A stretch of 64,000 nucleotides of DNA, from positions 1 through 64,000 of the forward strand of contig DASRIC010000066.1 in NCBI GenBank assembly GCA_035650215.1, given 5' to 3'. Below are positions 47,874 to 54,948 of the stretch, piece by piece. Under the pieces are notes generated by a model, which did not search any database, had not been told where the DNA came from, and saw nothing but the letters and a program-made list of their open reading frames with translations. Position 1 is the stretch's first letter; the number at the start of each line of letters is the position of its first letter. The position numbers and the translations under genes are program-made. The DNA is from JACVRW01 sp035650215. GTDB taxonomy: Bacteria; Actinomycetota; Thermoleophilia; Solirubrobacterales; Thermoleophilaceae.

Positions 47874-49204
47874 CGCTCTACGTGCGGGGCGCCTGGATCC
47901 TCGTGGGCGTCCTGTTCGGCCTGATCGCGATCACGCTGCCGGAGCTGGGCTCGAACCCGTGGCCCTTCAGGCCCGGAACGGTGGACCCGCAGGGCCCGCT
48001 CGCGCCGCTCGTGCGCGCCGCGGGCGAGGAGTGGGACGTGGGGATCGCGCGGGCCGCCTGCTTCGTGGCGGCGCTCCTGTGCGGCGGCGCCGCCGTGCTC
48101 CTGCTGGCGCGCCCACGCGCCTGGCCGCGCTGGGCGGGCATCGCGCTGGTGCTGGCGGTCGGGCTGCTGCTGGCGGGACCGTCGACCCTGCTCCAGCTCG
48201 GGCTGCGGGACTCGACCGCGCCCTGGTTCTTCACCAACGACTCGACCTACCAGATCGAGCTCGGCGGCGATCTCGTGCTCGACCTCGACAACCCGTATGG
48301 GCACGATTTCCGCACGTCGGGCCTCGAGCGCTTCTACACCCGCGACGGCACCGCCTCGGAGCGCGTCCGCGAGCGCGAGGTGGCGCTCCAGCACTTCGCC
48401 TACTTCCCCGGCGCCGCGCTCAGCGCCGCTGCCTGGCGACTGCTACCCGAGCCGGTGAACGACTACCGGCTGCTCGTGCTCCTGTGCACGCTCGCGATGC
48501 TGCCCGCCGCGCTCCTGTTCCGCGGCCCGCTCGCCTGGCGGCTCGTGCTCGGCGCCCTGCTCGTGTGCAACCCGATCGCGGTGCGCTCCGCCTGGTTCGG
48601 CCAGAACGACGCACCCAGCCTGCTGCTCCTGGTCCTGGCGTTCGCGCTCGTCACGCGAAGGCGGCTCGGCTGGGCGGCCGCCGCGCTGGCCGCGGCGGTG
48701 CTGCTCAAGCAGTTCTCGCTCGTCGCCCTGCCGTTCCTCGCGCTGATGGTGGTGAAACAGGGCGCCCCGCGCGAGGAGCTCCGTCGCGCCGCGCTCGTGT
48801 TCGGCGGCGTGATCCTGGTCGCGGTGTTGCCGTTCCTGGTGACCGACCCGGTGGCCTTCTACGACGACACGATCCGCTACGGGGCCGGCACCTACCGGAT
48901 CGTGGGCTACGGGCTGTCCGGAATCCTCGTGCGGCTGGGAATCGTGGAAGATCGCGACGGCGCCTACCCATTCGCGCTGATCGCGCTCCTCACCTGGGTG
49001 CCGCTCACCGTCTGGCTGCTGCTCGCTCAGCGCAAGGCCGCCGAGCTCTGGGTCGGGGCCGCCGCCTTCGCGGTCTCGATCCTGTGGCTGATGTTCATCG
49101 GCCGGACGTTCAACAACTACTACCTCGTCTGGCCGATGACGGCCGCCATCGTGGCGGCGGCGATAGGGTCGAGCCGTGAAGCCGCTCGACCTCGAGCCGG
49201 GTGA
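47870..49204 (+). CDS. Polytopic GT-C glycosyltransferase (GT87/DUF2029-like)
   Basis: A 444-residue membrane protein with about ten transmembrane helices. The first extracytoplasmic loop is long (about 25-60). DLVLDLDNPYGHDFRTSG and the aromatic FAYFPGAALSAAAWRLLPEP resemble the donor/acceptor loop of polyprenyl-phosphate-sugar dependent GT-C enzymes, and SAWFGQNDAPSLLLLVLA is another conserved-looking block. It probably adds a sugar from a lipid donor on the outer face. The end overlaps the next gene by 29 bases. Confidence 0.82.
   Translation: MTLYVRGAWILVGVLFGLIAITLPELGSNPWPFRPGTVDPQGPLAPLVRAAGEEWDVGIARAACFVAALLCGGAAVLLLARPRAWPRWAGIALVLAVGLLLAGPSTLLQLGLRDSTAPWFFTNDSTYQIELGGDLVLDLDNPYGHDFRTSGLERFYTRDGTASERVREREVALQHFAYFPGAALSAAAWRLLPEPVNDYRLLVLLCTLAMLPAALLFRGPLAWRLVLGALLVCNPIAVRSAWFGQNDAPSLLLLVLAFALVTRRRLGWAAAALAAAVLLKQFSLVALPFLALMVVKQGAPREELRRAALVFGGVILVAVLPFLVTDPVAFYDDTIRYGAGTYRIVGYGLSGILVRLGIVEDRDGAYPFALIALLTWVPLTVWLLLAQRKAAELWVGAAAFAVSILWLMFIGRTFNNYYLVWPMTAAIVAAAIGSSREAARPRAG
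49164..49169 (+). promoter_or_regulatory. Candidate -10 box of a leaderless promoter inside the GT-C gene
   Basis: TAGGGT, then CGAGCC, then GTG at 49176. It lies within the end of the GT-C gene and would let the downstream hydrolase gene be expressed separately. Confidence 0.35.
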
Positions 49205-49751
49205 GGCGATCCTCCACGAGGGCGACCCCGAGCGCTGCGTAGTGCTGCTCCCGGGGGTGCGCTACTTCAGCCAGGCACCGCTCCTGTGGTTCGCGCGCGA
49301 GGCGGCACAGGCGGAGGGGTGGTCGGTGCTGGAGCTCTCTGAGCGCGCCCCGGCGGACGAGGATCCGTTCGCCTGGATGCGCGAGCGGGCGGCGCAGGCG
49401 CTCGCGGCCACGGCGGCCGGGACCGTGGCGGTGGTCGGCAAGTCGCTCGGCAGCGCCGCGGCGCCGCTCGTGAGCGAGCGCGGCCTGCCCGCCGTCTGGC
49501 TCACGCCGCTGCTCGTGCGCCCCGACGTCGCGGAGGCGCTCCGGGCCACGCACGCGCCCACCCTCGCCGTTGGCAGCCCGGCCGACCCGAGCTGGGGCGA
49601 GGGCACGCCGCCGGACTCGGAGCGGGTCGAGCTGCTCGAGCTTCCCGGCCTCGACCACTCGCTCCAGGTCGAGGGCGACCCGCTCGCGTCGCTCGAGGTG
49701 CTGCGCACCGTCACGAGCCGGATTCGCGCTTTCCTCGCCGCTGTCTCTTAG
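49176..49751 (+). CDS. Small alpha/beta-hydrolase-like protein
   Basis: A 191-residue protein. VVLLPGVRYFSQAPLLWF is the first core strand and oxyanion loop, VVGKSLGSAA the nucleophile elbow with Ser, and LPGLDHSLQVEGD the expected histidine loop; an acid residue in VGSPADPSWG could complete the triad. It lacks a signal peptide. Start GTG 49176 lies inside the GT-C gene, and the last 41 bases overlap the opposing beta-propeller gene. Role in the polysaccharide locus is unclear. Confidence 0.8.
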   Translation: MKPLDLEPGEAILHEGDPERCVVLLPGVRYFSQAPLLWFAREAAQAEGWSVLELSERAPADEDPFAWMRERAAQALAATAAGTVAVVGKSLGSAAAPLVSERGLPAVWLTPLLVRPDVAEALRATHAPTLAVGSPADPSWGEGTPPDSERVELLELPGLDHSLQVEGDPLASLEVLRTVTSRIRAFLAAVS

Positions 49752-51093
49752 GCTTGCCACCGCGGTCGGCCCGAGCGTCCTCGCGGGCCGCCTCCGAGCC
49801 CTTGGGTGCGAAGGCGTACTGCTGCGAGCGGCCGGTGATGTAGACGCGCTGCTCGTCCGCCACCACCGGGTTGGCGTACTTGCCGCCGTTGAAGCGCCAG
49901 ACGCGCTTGCCGTCGCGAGCGCGCACCGCGATAGTCGAGTCGCGCCCGCCCGCCACCGCGCGCTGCGCCGCCTCGCCGCAGGTCGAGCAGATCGCGTAGT
50001 ACACGAGCCCGTCCATCACGGTCGGCGCGGCGTGCACGGTGCCGCCGGCGTCGATCTGCCAGCGCGTGTCGCCGGTTGCCGCGTCGAGCGCGTAGAACTT
50101 GCCGTCGTAGGTGCCCACGAACACCTTGCGCCGGTAGACCGCCGCGGCGCCGTAGATGTAGCTGCCTAGCGGCCGCGCCCAGAGCAGCTTGCCGCTCTTC
50201 GCCCCGTACACGTACATCGTGCCGTCCGTGTTGCCGATATAGACGCGGCCGTAGGCGAGCGTCGGGGTGGCGTAGAAGAACTCGCGCGAGCCGAAGTTCG
50301 AGTCGGACTGCGCCTGCCACTTGAGTTTGCCTCCGCCGGCGCCGAGCGCGTAGAGCGTGCCGCCGTCCGTGGCGATGTAGATGTTGCCCTTCCAGTAGGC
50401 CGGCGAGGTGTTCACCTCGTTGTCGGCCCGGAAGCGCCACTTCACGCGTCCGGTCTTCGCGTTCAGCGCCACCACCTCGTGGTTCCACGTGCCCACGTAG
50501 AGCACGCCGTTGCGGAGCAGTGGCGAGGACTCCACCGGCGCCGTCTTCCACTTCCACAGCTGCTTGCCGGAGTCGGCGTCCCAGGCGATCACGAAGCCGT
50601 TGGCGCCTGCCTGGCCCTGAAGGCACTCCACCGGGTGCATCCAGGACTGGTAGACCACGCCTTTGCCGATCGTCGGCGACGAGGCCGCGCAGCGGCCGAA
50701 GCTGTGCTTCCAGTCGACCTTGCCGGTCTTGGCGTCGAGCGCGAAGAACAGGCCCTTCTGCTGTGCCAGATACACGCGTCCGTAGGCCACCGTAGGCGGG
50801 AACTCAAGCGTGTCGTGGGCGTCGATCGACCAGAGCCGGCGGTAGGGCGGCCGGTGGTCGTAGGGCGAGATGTGCTGGCGGCCGATGTCGAAGCCGTAGG
50901 TCGGCCACGGGCGCGGGTCGTCCTTCTCAGGTGGCGGGGTGGGCTCCGGTTCCTCGGTGACCACGAACTCCTCGGTGGCCGAACCTCGCTTCTCGATGGG
51001 CTGGTTCTCGTTGTAGGCGTACACGCCGACCGCGACCGCAAGGGCGAGCACGACCAGCGCGCCGCCGATCAGCAAGCGGCGTCGTCTGGACAT
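49711..51093 (-). CDS. Membrane-anchored PQQ-like beta-propeller protein
   Basis: A 460-residue protein with a basic N-terminus, one transmembrane helix at about 5-26 (LLIGGALVVLALAVAVGVYAY) and an extracellular eight-bladed PQQ_2/BamB-like propeller. Repeated blade signatures include YVGTWNHEVVALNAKTGRVKW, YIATDGGTLYALGAGGGKLKW, VYIGNTDGTMYVYGAKSGKLLW and VFVGTYDGKFYALDAATGDTRW. No PQQ-binding Trp-docking pattern is evident, so it is more likely a scaffold than a dehydrogenase. The tail is Lys/Arg-rich. It forms a probable unit with the 604-residue gene upstream. Confidence 0.87.
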   Translation of the reverse strand: MSRRRRLLIGGALVVLALAVAVGVYAYNENQPIEKRGSATEEFVVTEEPEPTPPPEKDDPRPWPTYGFDIGRQHISPYDHRPPYRRLWSIDAHDTLEFPPTVAYGRVYLAQQKGLFFALDAKTGKVDWKHSFGRCAASSPTIGKGVVYQSWMHPVECLQGQAGANGFVIAWDADSGKQLWKWKTAPVESSPLLRNGVLYVGTWNHEVVALNAKTGRVKWRFRADNEVNTSPAYWKGNIYIATDGGTLYALGAGGGKLKWQAQSDSNFGSREFFYATPTLAYGRVYIGNTDGTMYVYGAKSGKLLWARPLGSYIYGAAAVYRRKVFVGTYDGKFYALDAATGDTRWQIDAGGTVHAAPTVMDGLVYYAICSTCGEAAQRAVAGGRDSTIAVRARDGKRVWRFNGGKYANPVVADEQRVYITGRSQQYAFAPKGSEAAREDARADRGGKPKRQRRGKRESGS

Positions 51094-51125
51094 CGCGGCT
51101 CAGGATGGCAGACGGCGAGGCGGCC

Positions 51126-52940
51126 TCAGCCGCGGGCCAGCAGCCGCCAAATGCGAGTAGTCACTTGCGGTACCTCCAGGCTGAGCGCCGACTCCTCGAG
51201 CTCCCTCGCCCACTGAGGCGTGCCCGTTCGCAGCACGATCCCGTCGCCCAGCTCGAAGGCCACGAAGGCCGGCCTGTCGCTCTCGCGCCCGGCCGTGGTG
51301 AGCGGGCGCGCGCCCTCGGCCAGGTCCTGCGAGATCTCGAACACCGTGAACTCGCCGATGAAGGTCGAGAGCTCCTCGAACAGCCCCAACTCGTCGGTGA
51401 GCACCTCGAGCGGGGCGAGGCTCGTCGACTCGACCTCGGTGGCCTCACCGAAAGCCGTCCGCCGCCGCGGGCGCGACGGGTCGCTCGCCCGCTCGCCGCT
51501 CACGCGCACCGAGCGCTTGAACGAGTCCACCCCGAACGAGGCCACGCGGCCCCCGTCCCTGGCGTAGGCGCGCAGCCGCCGCAGGAGCCGCTCGGGCAGC
51601 CACAGCTCGGTGCCGGCGAAGGCCACGCCGGGGGCGTTGCCGAGCGCGGGACCCTCGCCGCGCGCAAGGGCGACGTCGGTGGTCAGGTCGTAGGCGAGCC
51701 CCTCGCGGTCGAGCCAGCGCATGAGCGGGGAGATCTCGGCCTCGAAGCGCGGCGGCAGGCCGGCGCCGGCGAACGGTCTGTCGAGCCGCACCGCGCCCGC
51801 GGTCGGGAGCGTGTCGGCGAAGCCGTCGGCGTTGTCGTCCACCGGGTTGAGCCCCTGCCAGGTGAGCGCCGGGAGCACCACGAGCGGGCGCGGCCGGTCG
51901 ATCGCCCGCTTGGTCTGGGGCAGGCCCGCCACGGCAAGCGGCCAAACCGCGCGCTGGTCGCCCGCGCGGACGCGCACCATGTAGATGCCGGTCCTGAGCG
52001 ACTTCGGGATACCCACCTCGAAGCGGCCGCCGACCCTGCCCCCGCTGCGCAGCACCTTGGGATCGCCGAGCCGCGAGAGCGCATAGTCGAACGAGCGGTC
52101 GACCGGCCCGACCTGAAGCTCTGCGCGCGAGCCGACGGGAACAACGCCGAGCGGTCCGTCGAGCGAGAAGCTCCGCACGGTCACACCCGTGCCCGGGCGC
52201 GCCGAGCGCCGGCTCGGGATCTCGCTCGGGCCGAAGCCCTCGTTGCCGGCGCGGTCGCGGGCCGTAACGGTGAAGGCGTAGTCGCCGTCCGGGGCGGGCG
52301 CCACGGCGTCGGGACCGGCGCTCACCTCCCCGCGCCACACCCCGACCCGGTTTTCGTTGCCGCGGAAGCGGCGCACGATCCGCGGCTCGCCCCCGTCAGT
52401 GCGCCAGACCCGGAAGACCGGTGCCTCGTTGGACGGGCCGCGGTAGCGCAGGCGCACCTCCGCGCTCTGCCCGGGTGCGTTCACCGCGATCAGCGAGGGC
52501 CGCGCCGAGACGAGCGTCAGGCGCGGCGCCACCGTGTCCACGGTGAGCTTCTTCGTCGAGTTGATCACCCGGCTCTCGTCACGCCGCACGATCCGCATCC
52601 GGTAGACGCCGTCCGGCACCCGCACCCCTTCGTCGTCGCGGCCGTCCCAGCGGAAGCGGTGCTTGGTGTCGCCCGCCTTGCGCTCGCCGTCGACGATCCG
52701 GCGAACCTCATTGCCCTCCGAATCCACGATCGAGAAGGTCACGCTCGCAGGCTCGGACAGGTCGAAGCCCACCTCGGCGCTGTCGCGCACGCCGTCGCCA
52801 TTCGGGGAGACGTACGCCGGCAACGCCGCGAAGCGCAGCACCAGTGCGGCCTCGCTCTTGAGCTGCTGGGTGACGAAGAAGGCGGCGATGGTCGCGACTG
52901 CGAGCAGGGCGAACACCCACCGGACCAGGGGCCGGGTCAT
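51126..52940 (-). CDS. Exported protein with FlgD-like Ig repeat and N,N-dimethylformamidase-like domain
   Basis: A 604-residue protein with one N-terminal membrane helix (PLVRWVFALLAVATIAAFFV). Residues about 35-120 form a FlgD-type Ig module (YVSPNGDGVRDSAEVGFDLSEPASVTFSI, WDGRDDEGVRVPDGVYRMRI). A second beta module with TARDRAGNEGFGPSEIP follows, then a large C-terminal region (about 280-600) resembling the N,N-dimethylformamidase beta-like domain: SLRTGIYMVRVRAG, LTWQGLNPVDDN, LTTDVALARGEG, FAGTELWLPERLLRRLRAYARDGG. The catalytic state cannot be judged. ATG 52940 was chosen because the helix follows at once. Confidence 0.8.
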   Translation of the reverse strand: MTRPLVRWVFALLAVATIAAFFVTQQLKSEAALVLRFAALPAYVSPNGDGVRDSAEVGFDLSEPASVTFSIVDSEGNEVRRIVDGERKAGDTKHRFRWDGRDDEGVRVPDGVYRMRIVRRDESRVINSTKKLTVDTVAPRLTLVSARPSLIAVNAPGQSAEVRLRYRGPSNEAPVFRVWRTDGGEPRIVRRFRGNENRVGVWRGEVSAGPDAVAPAPDGDYAFTVTARDRAGNEGFGPSEIPSRRSARPGTGVTVRSFSLDGPLGVVPVGSRAELQVGPVDRSFDYALSRLGDPKVLRSGGRVGGRFEVGIPKSLRTGIYMVRVRAGDQRAVWPLAVAGLPQTKRAIDRPRPLVVLPALTWQGLNPVDDNADGFADTLPTAGAVRLDRPFAGAGLPPRFEAEISPLMRWLDREGLAYDLTTDVALARGEGPALGNAPGVAFAGTELWLPERLLRRLRAYARDGGRVASFGVDSFKRSVRVSGERASDPSRPRRRTAFGEATEVESTSLAPLEVLTDELGLFEELSTFIGEFTVFEISQDLAEGARPLTTAGRESDRPAFVAFELGDGIVLRTGTPQWARELEESALSLEVPQVTTRIWRLLARG

Positions 52941-52977
52941 CGGGGCGGGGAGGCTAGATGATTGAGAATGCACCGGA

Positions 52978-54057
52978 ATGCGCGTGCATCTGATCGATCC
53001 CTCGGGGGACGTGCTGCCGTATGACCACGCCCTGGCCGGCGCCCTCGCGAGCCGGGGCGCCGACGTAGAGCTGATCACCTCGCGCTTCGTGCACGGGCCC
53101 GTCCCGGCGCCCGACGGCTACGAGGTGAGCGAGCCCTTCTACCGCCTCGCCACCCGCTACGCGGCCCGCGCGCCGCGGCGGCGACGGGCGCTCAAGCTCG
53201 TCGAGCACGTGCCGGACATGCTGCGCTACCGGCGCCGCCGCGCCGATGCGGATGTGCGCCACTTCCAGTGGCTGCCGATCGAGCGCCTCGACGCCCACCT
53301 GCTGCCGAGCGCGCGGCCACGCGTGCTCACGATGCACAACGTGGTCCGCCGCGAGGCGGTGGATCGCCGCCTGGCCGAGCGGATGGACGCCGTGATCGTT
53401 CACACCCGGCACGGGGCCGAGCTGCTCGGCGCCGGCCCGCACGTGCACGTGATCCCGCACGGCGCCTTCGACCACCTCGCGCGGCAGCCGAGCGAGCACC
53501 CGCTGCCGCCCGAGCTGGCCGCGGTGGAGGGGCACGTGGTCCTGTACTTCGGCGTGGTGCGCGACTACAAGGGGGTCGACGTGCTGGTGGAGGCGATGCG
53601 CGCGGTGGACGGCGCGGAGCTCTGGGTGGTGGGCCGGCCGCTCGGGATCTCGATGGAGCGCCTGCGCCGCCTCGCGCCGCGCGGCCGGGTGCGCTTCGTC
53701 GAGCGCTACGTGAGCGACGCAGAGCTGCCTGCCTACTTCCGCCGGGCCGACCTGCTGGCGCTGCCGCACCGCAGCGTCGACGTGTCGGGCGTGCTGTTCG
53801 CCGGCCTGGCGTTCGGCACGCCGATGGTGCTGAGCGACGTCGGCGGCTTCCGCGAGCTGGTCGACGAGCATGGCTTCGGCCGGCTGGTCACGCCCGGCGA
53901 CCCCGACGCGCTCGCCGCCGCGCTCGCCGAGCTGCTGGCGCACCCGGAGGAGCGCCGGCGCCTGTCCGATCGCGCGCTGGCCGCCGCGGCCGGGCCGCTC
54001 TCCTGGGACCGGATCGCCGAGCGCACCATGGATGTCTACCGTCAGGTGCTGGCGTGA
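52978..54057 (+). CDS. Family 4 glycosyltransferase
   Basis: A 359-residue GT-B enzyme. HLIDPSGDVLPYDHALAGALASRG is the acceptor-domain start, and VLTMHNVVRREAVDR with VIVHTRHGAELLG the inter-strand motifs. The donor domain has VIPHGAFDHL, VLYFGVVRDYKGVDVLVEA, the EX7E-like SVDVSGVLFAGLAFGTPMVLSDVGGFRE, and a final helix. It starts 37 bases from the divergent FlgD-like gene, and its stop overlaps the formyltransferase GTG. Confidence 0.9.
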   Translation: MRVHLIDPSGDVLPYDHALAGALASRGADVELITSRFVHGPVPAPDGYEVSEPFYRLATRYAARAPRRRRALKLVEHVPDMLRYRRRRADADVRHFQWLPIERLDAHLLPSARPRVLTMHNVVRREAVDRRLAERMDAVIVHTRHGAELLGAGPHVHVIPHGAFDHLARQPSEHPLPPELAAVEGHVVLYFGVVRDYKGVDVLVEAMRAVDGAELWVVGRPLGISMERLRRLAPRGRVRFVERYVSDAELPAYFRRADLLALPHRSVDVSGVLFAGLAFGTPMVLSDVGGFRELVDEHGFGRLVTPGDPDALAAALAELLAHPEERRRLSDRALAAAAGPLSWDRIAERTMDVYRQVLA

Positions 54058-54821
54058 GGGCGATCTTCATGGGAAAGCACAAGCGCTCGACCGTGCGCGC
54101 GCTCTCCTGGCTCGCCGCCCAGGACTGCGAGATCGTGGCGGTGGCGAGCCAGCCGCCCGACGCGGAGGCGCACGACTCGCAGCGGGTCGACCTCGCAGCC
54201 GAGCGCCTGGGGCTCACGGTCACGGACGACGCGACGCTGCACGCGGAGCCGCCCACGGGCGTGGACGTGGTGCTCTCCTTCCTCCACCCGCGCCTGATCC
54301 GCGAGCCGCTGCTGTCCGTCGGGCGGCTCGGCTGCCTCAACTTCCACCCCGCGCCGCTCCCGGACTTCCGCGGCGTCGGGGGCTACAACCTCGCCATCCT
54401 CGAGGCCCTGGAGGAGTGGGGCGTCTCCTGTCACTTCGTCGACGCATCGCTCGACACGGGGGACCTCGTGGAGGTCGAGCGCTTTCCCATCGACCGCGAG
54501 GGCGCCACGGCGCTGTCGCTCGACATCGACACGCAGGAGTGGCTCGCGGGCCTCTTCGAGCGGGTGGTCGGCCGCCTGCTTTCCGGGGAGGAGCTGCCTC
54601 GCTCGCCCCAGGGCGAGGGCCGCTACGTGTCTCAGGAGGAGTTCGAGCGCCTGCGTGTGATCCGCGCCGGCGACGATCTCGAGCGCAAGCTGCGGGCCTT
54701 CTGGTATCCGCCCCACCCGGGCGCGCTCGTGGAGGTGGACGGCCGCCTGCTCACCGTCGTGGACGGGCAGGTGCTGGCCGACGCCGCGGCGGCCTACCGC
54801 GACGCCGGCCGCATCCCGTAG
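54054..54821 (+). CDS. Formyltransferase-family protein (sugar N-formyltransferase-like)
   Basis: A 255-residue protein of the methionyl-tRNA/GART formyltransferase superfamily. The catalytic Asn-His pair is in LNFHPAPLPDFRGVGGYN and the aspartate in CHFVDASLDTGDLVE. The C-terminal part has RAFWYPPHPGALVEVDGRLL, resembling the Fmt_C barrel. Being coupled (GTGA) to a glycosyltransferase inside a polysaccharide locus, it more likely formylates an amino sugar than initiator tRNA, but the donor (10-formyl-THF) and acceptor are inferred. Confidence 0.83.
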   Translation: MRAIFMGKHKRSTVRALSWLAAQDCEIVAVASQPPDAEAHDSQRVDLAAERLGLTVTDDATLHAEPPTGVDVVLSFLHPRLIREPLLSVGRLGCLNFHPAPLPDFRGVGGYNLAILEALEEWGVSCHFVDASLDTGDLVEVERFPIDREGATALSLDIDTQEWLAGLFERVVGRLLSGEELPRSPQGEGRYVSQEEFERLRVIRAGDDLERKLRAFWYPPHPGALVEVDGRLLTVVDGQVLADAAAAYRDAGRIP

Positions 54822-54832
54822 CCGGCCCCCCT

Positions 54833-54878
54833 TGAACGTCCCGGAGTGGTCGCTATACCCACTACTCCGGGACGTTCA
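54833..54878. repeat. 46-base palindromic element, copy 2
   Basis: Arms TGAACGTCCCGG (54833-54844) and CCGGGACGTTCA (54867-54878) are identical to copy 1 at 27098-27143, with the same 22-base centre length. The inner stem extends to AGTGGT/ACTACT with one mismatch. It begins 11 bases after the formyltransferase stop and ends 20 bases before the CRP-type site. Confidence 0.8.
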
Positions 54879-54897
54879 TCTGCCCCTGGGGCCTGCA

Positions 54898-54915
54898 ATG
54901 TGACGGCCGTCACAT
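54898..54915. promoter_or_regulatory. Perfect CRP-type binding palindrome upstream of the cyclase gene
   Basis: Eighteen bases ATGTGACGGCCGTCACAT are a perfect palindrome containing TGTGA-N6-TCACA, the CRP/FNR-superfamily cAMP-receptor consensus. Its centre is 42.5 bases before the predicted transcript start at 54949, where a class II activator binds. The downstream gene encodes a nucleotide cyclase, so the product could control its own synthesis. Confidence 0.65.
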
Positions 54916-54936
54916 GAGCCACCCTCTACTCGGCGG

Positions 54937-54942
54937 TACCCT
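54937..54942 (+). promoter_or_regulatory. Candidate -10 box of a leaderless promoter (cyclase)
   Basis: TACCCT, then CGGCCG, then ATG at 54949. No -35 box is evident, as expected if the CRP-type site just upstream recruits polymerase. Confidence 0.5.
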
Positions 54943-54948
54943 CGGCCG

